This document shows, one piece after another, positions 51,428-60,136 of a DNA stretch of 64,000 bases. A program made the position numbers and the translations under genes. Where the stretch lies: NCBI GenBank assembly GCA_003574785.1, contig QORU01000015.1, forward strand, positions 1 to 64,000. The letters run 5' to 3'. How positions within the stretch are numbered: position 1 is the stretch's first letter; each line of letters starts with the position of its first letter. This DNA is from Taklimakanibacter deserti. GTDB taxonomy: Bacteria; Pseudomonadota; Alphaproteobacteria; Rhizobiales; Aestuariivirgaceae. Under the pieces are notes generated by a model. That model made no database searches. It worked only from the letters and a program-made list of their open reading frames with translations, and was not told the DNA's origin.

Positions 51428-52369
51428 TCAAGCCTTCAGCACGCGCCGGTCGACCAGCATATAGCTCAGATCGGCGATGAGATTGACGATGACGACCAAG
51501 ACGGCGAAGACGAAGGAGAGGCCCTGGATCAGCGGATAGTCGCGATAGCCGACCGAGCGCACGAGGAGCGAGCCCAGTCCCGGCAGGCCGAAGACATATT
51601 CGACGATGACGGCACCGCTCAGCAGCCAGCTGATATTGACGGCGAGCACGGTGATCACCGGGATCAGCGCATTGCGCAGCACATGCTTGGTGAGGATGCG
51701 CCATTCCGACAGGCCCTTGGCGCGCGCCACCTCGATATATTCGGAGGTCAGCACGTCGAGCATCGAGGAACGCATGGACTGGATGAGGATGGGGCTCAAG
51801 AACAGCGATATGGTCAGAGCCGGCATGGTGAGATGATGCAGCTTCTCGAGCGGCGTGCTGCCGAGCCCCGAGATCGGGAACCAGCCGAGCCACAGGCCGA
51901 AGCACAGCATGAGCAGCAGCCCGATCCAGTATGAGGGCATGGCGAAGCCGAAGATGCTGCCGAGGCGGATGACATGGTCCGGCCAGCGATTACGGTAGAA
52001 GGCGGCGACGAGCACCAGCGGCACGGCGATGAGGATCGAGAAGATGGTGGAGAGGCCGAGCAGCATCAGCGTCGGCCACAGCTTTTCGAGCACCAGCGCG
52101 GTAACCGGCGCCTTCTGGATCAGGCTGGTGCCGAGATCGCCCATCACCGCATGGCGCAGGAAGTCGAGATATTGCACGATGAGCGGGCGGTCCATGCCGA
52201 GCTGGCGATAGATCTCGGCGACTTGCGCATCGTCGATCCGGCCATGCATCATGATGCGGATCGGATCGCCCGGCACGAGATGGATGGTGAGGAACACGAA
52301 GACCGTCACGCCGAGCATGACGGGAATGGCGTGTATCAGCCGCGCCAGGCAATATCTGAGAACCAGCAT
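51428..52369 (-). CDS. Dipeptide ABC permease (DppB type)
   Basis: A 313-residue permease with six helices. It begins YCLARLIHAIPVMLGVTVFV and carries GDPIRIMMHGRIDD and the coupling loop VLTSEYIEVARAKGLSEWRI. It is the membrane partner of DppC in this importer. Confidence 0.92.
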   Translation of the reverse strand: MLVLRYCLARLIHAIPVMLGVTVFVFLTIHLVPGDPIRIMMHGRIDDAQVAEIYRQLGMDRPLIVQYLDFLRHAVMGDLGTSLIQKAPVTALVLEKLWPTLMLLGLSTIFSILIAVPLVLVAAFYRNRWPDHVIRLGSIFGFAMPSYWIGLLLMLCFGLWLGWFPISGLGSTPLEKLHHLTMPALTISLFLSPILIQSMRSSMLDVLTSEYIEVARAKGLSEWRILTKHVLRNALIPVITVLAVNISWLLSGAVIVEYVFGLPGLGSLLVRSVGYRDYPLIQGLSFVFAVLVVIVNLIADLSYMLVDRRVLKA

Positions 52370-52383
52370 TGCTGCTCCGGATC

Positions 52384-52409
52384 AGGCGCCCGCCGCGAAG
52401 CGGGCGCCT
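52384..52409 (-). terminator. Intercistronic hairpin between binding protein and DppB genes
   Basis: AGGCGCCCGC and GCGGGCGCCT form a perfect 10-bp stem with a 6-base loop. It follows the binding-protein stop on the minus strand and probably protects or partly terminates the first part of the operon transcript. Confidence 0.6.
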
Positions 52410-52425
52410 CCTGGATCGTCATCCG

Positions 52426-53964
52426 TTACTTGTTGAGCCACACATCGCGCAGCCACCACCAGCCGACCGCGATGTTCTTCCAGTTCTGGACGTGGTTCTT
52501 ATGGCCATTGACATAGGGCAGGAAGTTGAGCGGCACGCTGTAGCCGTCATTATACACGATGCCCTGCACCTTGCCGTAGAGCTCGGCGCGCTTCGCCTTG
52601 TCGGAGGTCTGGCGCGCTTCGGCGAGGAGCTTCGTCACTTCCTCGTTCTTGTAGTTCGAGAAGAAGGCCGCGGTGGCACCGGTGCCGTCGGCCTGGATGC
52701 TCGCCAGCTCGTCATCGTCATTGATGTCGGAGGTGATGTAGCTGACATAGGCCTGGTATTCGCCCTTCTGTGTCATGCTGAAGGCGGTGCCGACGTCGAA
52801 CTCGACGATCTCGACCTTGAGCCCGGCCTGCGACCAGCCCTGCTGCAGGATCGTCGCCACGGTGCGGAACGGCGCATTGCCGGTATCGACCATGAGCTGG
52901 ATCGGCGTGCCGTCATAGCCCGCCTCCTGCACCAGCGCCTTCGCCTTCTCGATGTCATAGGGAAGCTTCTCGACCTTGTCGGACCAGAAGCTGACCTTGG
53001 GCATATAGGAGTTGGGGACCTCGCCATAGCCGAAATAGACGGCCTTCATGATCGCGTCGCGATTGGCGGCATAGTTGAGCGCCAGCCTGATGCGCTTGTC
53101 GTCGAAGGGCTTCTTGGCGTGGTTGAGATAGACATAGTCGAGCCGGAAGGAGGGCGAGACTTCGAGCGTCGTGTCCGGCATCGCCTTCACCGCTTCCGCC
53201 TGGTTGAGCGGCACGGCGAGAATGGCGTCGAAATCGCCGTTCTGCAGACCGAGCACGCGCGAATTGCTTTCCGGCACATATTTGAGGATCGCCTTGTCGA
53301 CATAGGGCAGAGGCTTGCCGTCGGCGCCCATGCGCCAATAATGCGGATTGGGGACCATCACCACTTGCGTCCCGCGCTCATAGCTTTCGACCTGGAACGG
53401 CCCGGTGCAGACGGGCTTCGAGCCGAAGGCGGTCGGGTCCTTCTCGTAGTCGGCCTTCGACACGATCGAGGCCGCGAACAGCGATAAGGCCGATTCGAGC
53501 GCCGCATAGGGCTGCTTGAAGCTGAGCTTCACCGTCGCATCGTCGATCTTGTCGATCGCCTTCACCGGATCGAAGGCGAAGCCATAGGAGGCCTTCGGAT
53601 CGGCGACCTTCTTCAAGGAGAAGATCACATCCTCGGCGGTGAGCGGGTTGCCGTTGCTGAATTTGACACCGGGGCGCAATTTGAGCTCGATCGACAGGCC
53701 GTCATCGGCCATCTTCCAGGATTCCGCGAGGCCGGGCTCGAGACCCGTGCCCGAGGCATCGGCGGAGATCAGCGACTCGCAGATCTGCGTGATGTTGTAG
53801 ATCGAGCCGTTGTCCGACGGCGTGAAGGGATCGAGCGTCAAGGGCTCGTCGGGCCTGGCGACGGTGAGCGTTCCGCCGCGCTTGACGTCGGCCGCCGAGG
53901 CCTGATGCATGCCGGCGATCAGGCCGAGCATGGCGGCGCCGAATACCAGATACTTTGCTTTCAT
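52426..53964 (-). CDS. Peptide ABC substrate-binding protein (DppA/OppA type)
   Basis: A 512-residue family 5 periplasmic binding protein. Sec signal at residues 1-24 (FGAAMLGLIAGMHQASA). Mature features: GGTLTVARPDEPLTLDPF, ESLISADASGTGLEPGLAES, LKLRPGVKFSNGNPLTAEDV and the C-terminal DGYSVPLNFLP. AGGGAG 6 bases upstream supports the ATG at 53964; the in-frame region beyond has no start signal and overlaps the oxidase gene. It follows the FAD oxidase gene by 50 bases in the same operon. Confidence 0.9.
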   Translation of the reverse strand: MKAKYLVFGAAMLGLIAGMHQASAADVKRGGTLTVARPDEPLTLDPFTPSDNGSIYNITQICESLISADASGTGLEPGLAESWKMADDGLSIELKLRPGVKFSNGNPLTAEDVIFSLKKVADPKASYGFAFDPVKAIDKIDDATVKLSFKQPYAALESALSLFAASIVSKADYEKDPTAFGSKPVCTGPFQVESYERGTQVVMVPNPHYWRMGADGKPLPYVDKAILKYVPESNSRVLGLQNGDFDAILAVPLNQAEAVKAMPDTTLEVSPSFRLDYVYLNHAKKPFDDKRIRLALNYAANRDAIMKAVYFGYGEVPNSYMPKVSFWSDKVEKLPYDIEKAKALVQEAGYDGTPIQLMVDTGNAPFRTVATILQQGWSQAGLKVEIVEFDVGTAFSMTQKGEYQAYVSYITSDINDDDELASIQADGTGATAAFFSNYKNEEVTKLLAEARQTSDKAKRAELYGKVQGIVYNDGYSVPLNFLPYVNGHKNHVQNWKNIAVGWWWLRDVWLNK

Positions 53965-54014
53965 GTGCGTCTCCCTTGCTTTTCGTTGTTCACGGGTAGG
54001 CTTGTCATGCCCCC

Positions 54015-55157
54015 TTACGCAGCCGGCCGCTGCGGTTCGCCGAAGCGGGCCGGACTCAGCATATCGAGCGTCAGACCGAGATCGCGCAATCGCGCCGGGA
54101 ACGGCCGTCCGGCCACCAGATCGGCGGCAAGCCCGGCAAGCGCCGGCGATGTCTGAAACCCGTAGCCGCCTTGCCCGGCGAGCCAGAAGAAATCGGGTAC
54201 CGCGGAATCGAAGCCGATGACCGGCGTCTTGTCGGTTGCGAAAGTGCGCAGGCCCGCCCAACTGTGGCTGATGTGACGGATATCGAAATGGGTCATGGCC
54301 ATCACCCGGTCGGCGGCGATGGCGATGTCGATCTCCTCGGCTTGCGCATCGGTGGCGGTGCTCGGCGTCTCGTCGGCGGGCGACACCAGGAGATTTCCGG
54401 CGTCGGGCTTGAAATAGAAATCCTCGCGGGCGCCGATCGACAGCGGCCACTTCGCGATGTCATAGGCGGACGGCGGCTGGAACAGGAATGCGGTACGCCT
54501 TTTGGGCGCAAGGCCGCGCGGCGCCGCACCCGCGAGGTGCGCGACGTCGTCGGCCCAGGCGCCCGCCGCATTGACGATGATCTGGGCGGTGATGGCCCCG
54601 GCGCGCGTCTCGATGTGCCAGCCGGAGGGCTTGCGGGTGAGGGCCATCACATCGCTGTCGGTGACGAGCCTGCCGCCCTCGCCGCGCAACTGCCGAAGAA
54701 ACCCGTGCAGCAGGCCGTTGGTGTCGATGTCCATGGCGTCCGGCTCGAAGACGCCGCCCGCCACTTTGTCGCGCCGGAAGGCCGGAACCTTGGCCAAGAC
54801 ATCGTCTGCCGTCACCCGCCTGACCGAAGGGACAAGGCGATGGGCGGTTTGATGGATTTCCTCGAGCAGATCGCGCTCCGCTTCGCCGCCCACGAACATC
54901 GCGCCGCGCTCGGCGAGTATCGGAGCCTGGGCGAAGCCTACGGGCGGGCTCGCGAGGAAGGGCCGGCTCGCGATCGTCAAGGCGCGGATCGCGGCATTGC
55001 CATAGGTCTCGGTGAACAGCGCCGCCGAGCGGCCACTCGCATGGTAGCCGGGCTGCGTCTCGCGCTCGATGAGGATGGTGGATCGCGTCTTGGCGATTGC
55101 GGCAGCGGCGGAAGCGCCGGCAATCCCTGCTCCGATCACGGCGACCTCATACTCCAC
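54015..55157 (-). CDS. FAD-dependent amine/D-amino-acid oxidase (DAO family)
   Basis: A 380-residue flavoenzyme of the DAO superfamily (glycine oxidase, DadA, sarcosine oxidase). FAD-binding motif AVIGAGIAGASAA near the N-terminus, YHASGRSAALFTETYG after it, NAAGAWADDVA in the middle, and GQGGYGFQTSPA at the C-terminus. These enzymes oxidise C-N bonds of amino acids. I take the GTG at 55157 (AAGGAA 8-9 bases upstream); an ATG at 55214 would run into the operator. It is first in the operon with a peptide importer and a beta-lactamase-family hydrolase, suggesting oxidation of released (D-)amino acids. Confidence 0.86.
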   Translation of the reverse strand: MEYEVAVIGAGIAGASAAAAIAKTRSTILIERETQPGYHASGRSAALFTETYGNAAIRALTIASRPFLASPPVGFAQAPILAERGAMFVGGEAERDLLEEIHQTAHRLVPSVRRVTADDVLAKVPAFRRDKVAGGVFEPDAMDIDTNGLLHGFLRQLRGEGGRLVTDSDVMALTRKPSGWHIETRAGAITAQIIVNAAGAWADDVAHLAGAAPRGLAPKRRTAFLFQPPSAYDIAKWPLSIGAREDFYFKPDAGNLLVSPADETPSTATDAQAEEIDIAIAADRVMAMTHFDIRHISHSWAGLRTFATDKTPVIGFDSAVPDFFWLAGQGGYGFQTSPALAGLAADLVAGRPFPARLRDLGLTLDMLSPARFGEPQRPAA

Positions 55158-55218
55158 CGACGAAATTCCTTGCCACTGACGGATGATTGGATTTATGCCA
55201 GGGGACATTCGCATGTGG

Positions 55219-55247
55219 TTTTCCTATCAGTCAAGTAATTTTCCTAT
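55219..55247. promoter_or_regulatory. Direct repeats TTTTCCTAT in divergent promoter
   Basis: TTTTCCTAT occurs at 55219-55227 and 55239-55247, a 20-base period (two helical turns), in the 96-base gap between the FAD oxidase and XRE-cupin genes. The second copy ends 6 bases before the XRE start codon. Candidate XRE operator, controlling both directions. Confidence 0.5.
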
Positions 55248-55253
55248 ACGAAA

Positions 55254-55901
55254 ATGGCGAGCAAAGTTGCAGGAAACGCGAAGCGCAACGGCAGGCGGCC
55301 CTTGCTGGGCGAAAGACTGCTCGAGTTGCGCAAGCGCCATAACTGGACGTTGAAGGATGTGAGCCGCAGGACCGGCGTGTCCGTCGCCACTCTGTCCAAG
55401 GTCGAGCGCAACAAGATGTCGCTCACCTATGACAAGATGCTGCAGGTCGCCGAAGGCCTCAAGCTCACCCTGGCGGAGCTGGTGGCGCCGCCGCCGGTCA
55501 GGCCCACGGCACGGCGCTCGATCGCGCGGCGCAAGGACGGACTGCTGCAGCTCACGCCGAACTACGAATATATCTACCTGTCGCCCGATCTCTCCAACAA
55601 GCGGATGATCCCCATCCTCACCCGCATCAAGACCCGCACCATCGAGAAGTTCGGTCCGCTGATACGGCATTCAGGCGAGGAGTTCATCTATGTGCTCGAA
55701 GGCGAGATCATGGTCCACACCGATCATTACGAGCCGACTCGCATCAAGGCGGGCGAAGGCGTCTATATCGACAGCACCATGGGCCATGCTTTCCTGTCGG
55801 TGAGCAAGAAGGATGCCCTGGTCCTCGGCATCTGCTCCAGCGAGGACCCGCATCATGCCGACAAGCTGCGCTCGCTCTTCGCCAAGCGTCAACGCAAGTA
55901 G
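55254..55901 (+). CDS. XRE-family regulator with cupin domain
   Basis: A 215-residue DNA-binding protein. The HTH_3 domain is at residues ~18-75 (LGERLLELRKRHNWTLKDVS, TGVSVATLSKVERNKMSLTY). The C-terminal cupin is at ~125-200 (HSGEEFIYVLEGEIMVHTDH, GEGVYIDSTMGHAFLS). XRE-cupin proteins often sense amino acids or polyamines. No Shine-Dalgarno precedes the ATG, which lies only 6 bases from a repeat; the mRNA may be leaderless or start later. Divergent from the FAD oxidase operon and convergent with the next gene, overlapping it by 13 bases. Confidence 0.87.
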   Translation: MASKVAGNAKRNGRRPLLGERLLELRKRHNWTLKDVSRRTGVSVATLSKVERNKMSLTYDKMLQVAEGLKLTLAELVAPPPVRPTARRSIARRKDGLLQLTPNYEYIYLSPDLSNKRMIPILTRIKTRTIEKFGPLIRHSGEEFIYVLEGEIMVHTDHYEPTRIKAGEGVYIDSTMGHAFLSVSKKDALVLGICSSEDPHHADKLRSLFAKRQRK

Positions 55902-58210
55902 TCTTCACTCGCGCGCGGCAGCCGGTTGTGCTTGTCGGCGCGGAATTGCAGGACGAAATAAGGCGGGATGCAGGTGCCTTGCGCGATCTTGCCGTACCAG
56001 CTCGCATCCGGCGCGCCGCAGGAATCGGGCGCCTGCTGACCCTTGGCGTCATTGAGCGTGATGGCCCGCAAGGTCCGAACCGACTCGCCGCGCTCGAGCG
56101 CCCCTCGCACGCAGATATAGTCCTCGCGGCAGGGATGGGCTGAATCGCAGGCCCGCAAGCCCGCATAGGTCACATATTTGTTGAAGCACACCGGCAGCGG
56201 TTGCCGCAAATCATCGAGACAGTCGTTGAAGCCGGTCGCCGCGACCTTGCCGCAGGTCGCCGAGCCCGGCAGGCTGCGGCAGCATTTCACCCTGACCATG
56301 CCGCCCGGAAAGCCGCCGGATTTGTCCTGCGCCCAGAATTGCTGCTGCGCGCCCAGATAGGTCGCGGCATTGGCGATGTTGAGATCGCCGAGGCGCTTGC
56401 GCAAATAGGGCGAGAGCTTGGTGCTCATCGGCGTTGAATCATAGGGATCGGCCTGCGCGCCATTGCGGCTGTAGGGCGGGAAGTCGCGCCGATAGACATC
56501 CCTGGCGATCTGGCCTTCAGCCCAGGTGACGGATCCTTCTTCGAGAATATCGCCGATCTCGACGCCGGAGGCGGAAACGCACAAGCCTCGTTCCGGATTG
56601 ATCGGCGATTTCATGAAGGGTCGGCAGACGAGTCCCTTGGCGCAGGACCACGGGGCGAAGCTCGCATCGGCATTCGCCGTGCCGGCCAGCGTGTCGCAAG
56701 GCGCACCCCAGCCGTCGAAGAGGGCCGTGTCCGCGAGATCGCCGCGGAAGCGCATCTGCGGCCGCGCCGCGAAGCCGCGCGAAAAATCGATTGCGTGGAG
56801 GCTCGTGCCTTTGCCGATCTCGGCCATGATGGCGCGTCTTCGCGGCAGGTCGGAAAAGAAATGCGCCGATCCCGGCACCAGGATCTCATTGGCCCGCATA
56901 TTGCCGGCGGTGTCGGCGCCGGTGAAATGGAAGCCGGCAATGGCGCGCGTCTGGTGGCAGCCGGTGCAGCTCATATCATTGAGGCGGGCGATGAGGCCGC
57001 GCGGCGACTTGATGAGGCCGGCGCGGCCCGCAATCTTGTCGAGCGCCGCGAGCGCCTGATCGAGCTCGTCCGGACAGATGAACGAGCTCCTGGCCTTGCC
57101 GGCACATTGGCTCGTGGAGCCGAGGAAGGGATTGATCGGTCCGTTGCGGAAGCGGCTCTCGCCGCCCGGCGCCACCGAGACGCCGGAGAAGCTTAAGTAT
57201 TGCGACGGGATGATGAGCGTGCCCTGATCGAGGTCATAGAGACCGCGGTCGCTGAACAGGAACTGCTTGAGCTTGGCGAGCCTCTGCTTGAAGCGCGGGT
57301 TCTGCAGGATAAGGGCCCGGCACAGTTTGTCGGTCGTGCGACAGACACCCAGATAGCGGTCGATCTGGTTCTCGAGCTTCGTTTCGACGAACTGTTTCGT
57401 GTCCGAATCGAAATTGAAGACCATGAGCAGATACTCGGCATGGGTGCCGAAATCCTTCTTTTCCGCCGCCGGGATGCGCATGATCTGCATGTTGAGCTCG
57501 ATGCGGTCGAAATTGGCCCGAGAAATTTGAGCCAAAGGCCCCGCGACCAGGGAGGTCGCGACGGTCGCGGCGGTATCGGCATCGGCGACGAAGCTCAGCG
57601 GCTGAACGGACCCGAAACGATCCCAGCTTTGCGCGATCTGGGCGCAAGAGAGCAGGTTCTCCCTGGTCTTCGCGCGCATGACGACATTGAGGGTCAAAGG
57701 CAGCCTTGAGGCATATTGGGCACCCGAGCGCGCCTCGACATAGCCGAAGCGGTAGATGAAGCGCACCTCGCCGCAGAAATCCTCGCGCTTGGCCGATTTG
57801 ATCCGGGGCGGGCGGAAGCTGCGGTCGAGCCGGTTGACGACGCCGACCAGCGCCAAAGTGGCGCGCGGGTCGTCGAAGAAATTGACCGGGAAGCCGTAGT
57901 CATTGGCGACGCCACGCGCTTCGAGCGAGTCCGCCTGGGCTTCGAGGATGCGCTCTTTGATCGTGCCTGCGACCTGCTTCAGCGGCGGATGGAGGAAGGG
58001 ATTGCCGATCGCATCCGAGGTACTGCCGTGCGTGCATTCATCCGGGCTCGACACATGGGGGATGAGGCAGTCGATGCGAAAGCCATGCGATTCGAGATGG
58101 CGCATGACGAGCGGATCGGACACGGCGAGGCCGCGCTCCAGGGGATCGGCCGCAGCCGCTTCATTGAGCAGAGCCAGCGCCAGGCTTGCAAGAACAACCA
58201 TCCAGCGCAT
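55889..58210 (-). CDS. Large exported Cys-rich protein with c-type haem motif
   Basis: A 773-residue protein with a Sec signal (MRWMVVLASLALALLNEAAA). It contains one haem c motif C415-T-G-C418-H419-Q, within an ~SCTGCHQ-AxxGFHF region. I count 24 cysteines, so up to 11 disulphides besides the haem pair; many cluster after residue 500 (VKCCRS, RACDSAHPCREDYICVRG). No transmembrane helix after the signal. I do not recognise a characterised family. Its 3' end overlaps the XRE-cupin gene by 13 bases in convergent orientation. Confidence 0.8.
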   Translation of the reverse strand: MRWMVVLASLALALLNEAAAADPLERGLAVSDPLVMRHLESHGFRIDCLIPHVSSPDECTHGSTSDAIGNPFLHPPLKQVAGTIKERILEAQADSLEARGVANDYGFPVNFFDDPRATLALVGVVNRLDRSFRPPRIKSAKREDFCGEVRFIYRFGYVEARSGAQYASRLPLTLNVVMRAKTRENLLSCAQIAQSWDRFGSVQPLSFVADADTAATVATSLVAGPLAQISRANFDRIELNMQIMRIPAAEKKDFGTHAEYLLMVFNFDSDTKQFVETKLENQIDRYLGVCRTTDKLCRALILQNPRFKQRLAKLKQFLFSDRGLYDLDQGTLIIPSQYLSFSGVSVAPGGESRFRNGPINPFLGSTSQCAGKARSSFICPDELDQALAALDKIAGRAGLIKSPRGLIARLNDMSCTGCHQTRAIAGFHFTGADTAGNMRANEILVPGSAHFFSDLPRRRAIMAEIGKGTSLHAIDFSRGFAARPQMRFRGDLADTALFDGWGAPCDTLAGTANADASFAPWSCAKGLVCRPFMKSPINPERGLCVSASGVEIGDILEEGSVTWAEGQIARDVYRRDFPPYSRNGAQADPYDSTPMSTKLSPYLRKRLGDLNIANAATYLGAQQQFWAQDKSGGFPGGMVRVKCCRSLPGSATCGKVAATGFNDCLDDLRQPLPVCFNKYVTYAGLRACDSAHPCREDYICVRGALERGESVRTLRAITLNDAKGQQAPDSCGAPDASWYGKIAQGTCIPPYFVLQFRADKHNRLPRASEDYLR

Positions 58211-58283
58211 GAAGGCTCCACGGGTTTCCTGAGGCCTGGATCATGCCACTCGAATACAGGCGAGAAAAGATGCGACGCTTATA

Positions 58284-58310
58284 CCCTCTCCCGCTCTCGC
58301 GGGGCGAGGG
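58284..58310. terminator. GC-rich hairpin in the gap after the BKACE gene
   Basis: CCCTCTCCCGC and GCGGGGCGAGGG pair around TCTC, three bases beyond the BKACE stop codon (minus strand). The large exported gene starts at 58210, so the hairpin can separate the two minus-strand genes. Confidence 0.5.
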
Positions 58311-58313
58311 TAG

Positions 58314-59171
58314 CTAGGAAAGCTTCGCCCAGGATTCTCTCAACGCCTCGGCGCTCAGAAGCTTGACGCCGCTGGACCTAAGGATGTCCGCGACCGCGCG
58401 CACGAGATCGGCATTGCTCTCGGCGCGGGAGCCATCGGGGAGATGAAGATTGTTCTCGAAGCCGACGCGCGCATGGCCGCCGAGGAGAGCGCCGAGGCTT
58501 ACCGCGGCCGCTTCATGCCGGCCGAAGGCGCATGTGGTCCAGTGCCCGAAGCGGGGAATGTCCGGCGCCAGAAAGGCGAGCAGGTCTTCAGGCTTCGAGA
58601 GCTGGTCCCTCACATAGCGGCCGAGCACATAAAGCACCGGCACATCCCTCCACGGAAGGATGCCGCGCTCACGCAATCGCGCAAGATGTACGGCCTCTTC
58701 CGGCGAATAGAGGATGATCTGCGGCATGACATGCTCGCGTTTCAGCCACAGGAGAAACGCGGCGAAGGCGGCTTCGGCGGCAGCATCCGGAACGAATTCG
58801 CGCAAAGCCAGCGACACGGCTTCGGGACGCGCCGCCTTGGTGACGGCCATCTGCTCTGCCGGCTTATAGAGGCCGAGCGCTTCCGTGGTGATCTGGATCA
58901 CCAGCCGGTCCCGGGTCCGGGCCCTGATTTCGCCGATGGCCTCGCGATAGGCAGTCCCATCGAGAAGATGGCGGCCTTGCGCGTCGCGGACGTGGAGATG
59001 AAGCATCGCGGCGCCCGCGGCGAGGCACCGGGCGGCGCAATCGGAAAGCTCGGCCAGGCTCAAGGGTAATGCCGGGTGGTCGGATTTGCCGCGCCTGCCG
59101 CCATTGGGCGCAACGGCAATCGAGACCAGTGGCAGGGAAGGGCTTGGATTTCCTGATATTTTTTCGTTCAT
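58314..59171 (-). CDS. BKACE-family beta-keto acid cleavage enzyme (DUF849)
   Basis: A 285-residue TIM-barrel zinc enzyme of the 3-keto-5-aminohexanoate cleavage (Kce/BKACE) family. The zinc ligands H58 and H60 lie in the signature MLHLHVRD. Family members condense a beta-keto acid with acetyl-CoA, yielding acetoacetate and a CoA ester. Specificity here is unknown. It is divergent from RpiR, which shares a promoter with two operator-like palindromes, and next to an aminotransferase and TRAP importer. Confidence 0.88.
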   Translation of the reverse strand: MNEKISGNPSPSLPLVSIAVAPNGGRRGKSDHPALPLSLAELSDCAARCLAAGAAMLHLHVRDAQGRHLLDGTAYREAIGEIRARTRDRLVIQITTEALGLYKPAEQMAVTKAARPEAVSLALREFVPDAAAEAAFAAFLLWLKREHVMPQIILYSPEEAVHLARLRERGILPWRDVPVLYVLGRYVRDQLSKPEDLLAFLAPDIPRFGHWTTCAFGRHEAAAVSLGALLGGHARVGFENNLHLPDGSRAESNADLVRAVADILRSSGVKLLSAEALRESWAKLS

Positions 59172-59216
59172 GATCCAAGTGTATCATGAATTAAGATATG
59201 TGAAACACTTGTTGCA
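59171..59216. promoter_or_regulatory. Two 16-bp palindromes 30 bp apart, RpiR operator candidates
   Basis: TGATCCAAGTGTATCA (59171-59186) and TGAAACACTTGTTGCA (59201-59216) share TGA-N2-CA-N2-TG-N2-xCA with a 30-base (three-turn) spacing. They lie in the 74-base divergent region between BKACE and RpiR genes, the first touching the BKACE start codon. CAAGTGT/ACACTTG also form a long-range inverted repeat. Confidence 0.55.
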
Positions 59217-59245
59217 TCATACCTCGGACGGCGCTATCCTGCCTC

Positions 59246-60136
59246 ATGGATCCGGGGCTTCTTTCAGAGCGCGTCGTCGCCCAGTTTGACGGCCTATCCG
59301 CCCAGCTTCAGGTGGCGGCGCGCTATGTTCTCGATCATCCGCGCGACGTGGCGCTGCTCTCGATGCGCGAGCAGGCACGCAAGGCTGGCGTCCGTCCGGC
59401 GACGATGACGCGCTTCGCCAAAAGCCTGGGTCTTTCCGGTTATGATGCGATCCGCAGCACCTATGCGGACGCCTTGCGTGGCGGCGCGCTTGATTTCGCC
59501 AACAAGGCGGGCGCCCAGCTCGAAAGCCAGAAACTGCGCGGCGACAAGGCGCTGGCGGCCGAGATGATCGCGATATTGTCAGCCCAGCTTGCGCGCCTGG
59601 CCGAGCCCGGCGCGCTCGACCGGCTGGTCACCGTCGCCGATCATCTGGTCGAGGCGCGCCGGATCTATTGCTTAGGTCTGCGCTCCAGCCATTCGGTCGC
59701 CTGGCACGCACATTATATCTTGTCCTTCTTCGGCGACCGCAGCGTCTTCCTCGATGCGATCGCGGGCGTCGGCGCCGATCAGTTGCGCGACGCCACGAAA
59801 GAGGACGTGCTCCTGGTCGTGAGCATCGCGCCCTATACCAAGGCGACGGTCGAGATCGCCCAATATGCGGCATCCCTCGGCGTGACGGTGATCGCCATCA
59901 CCGACAGTCCGGTGGCGCCGCTGGCCCAGCTCGCGAAATCGGCCATTCTCGTTCCGACGGAGAGCCCGTCCTTCTTCCACACCATGTCGCCGGCTTTCGT
60001 CATGGCGGAGATATTGACCGCTCTGGTGGCGGGACGCGGCGGCCATGCGGCATTGAACACGGTGCGCCAGATGGAGCGCCAGCTCATCGCTCTCGATGTG
60101 CATCTGAAGCCGCGTCCGGCAAGGCCAGCACCATGA
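59246..60136 (+). CDS. RpiR/MurR-family regulator
   Basis: A 296-residue regulator. The N-terminal HTH_6 (VLDHPRDVALLSMREQARKA, GVRPATMTRFAKSLGLSGYD) is followed by the SIS sugar-isomerase domain (RRIYCLGLRSSHSVAWHAHY, DVLLVVSIAPYTKATVEIAQ). SIS-domain regulators typically sense phosphorylated sugars, but members near amino-acid transporters are known. First gene of the operon with aminotransferase and TRAP genes; its stop overlaps the aminotransferase start (ATGA). Confidence 0.9.
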   Translation: MDPGLLSERVVAQFDGLSAQLQVAARYVLDHPRDVALLSMREQARKAGVRPATMTRFAKSLGLSGYDAIRSTYADALRGGALDFANKAGAQLESQKLRGDKALAAEMIAILSAQLARLAEPGALDRLVTVADHLVEARRIYCLGLRSSHSVAWHAHYILSFFGDRSVFLDAIAGVGADQLRDATKEDVLLVVSIAPYTKATVEIAQYAASLGVTVIAITDSPVAPLAQLAKSAILVPTESPSFFHTMSPAFVMAEILTALVAGRGGHAALNTVRQMERQLIALDVHLKPRPARPAP

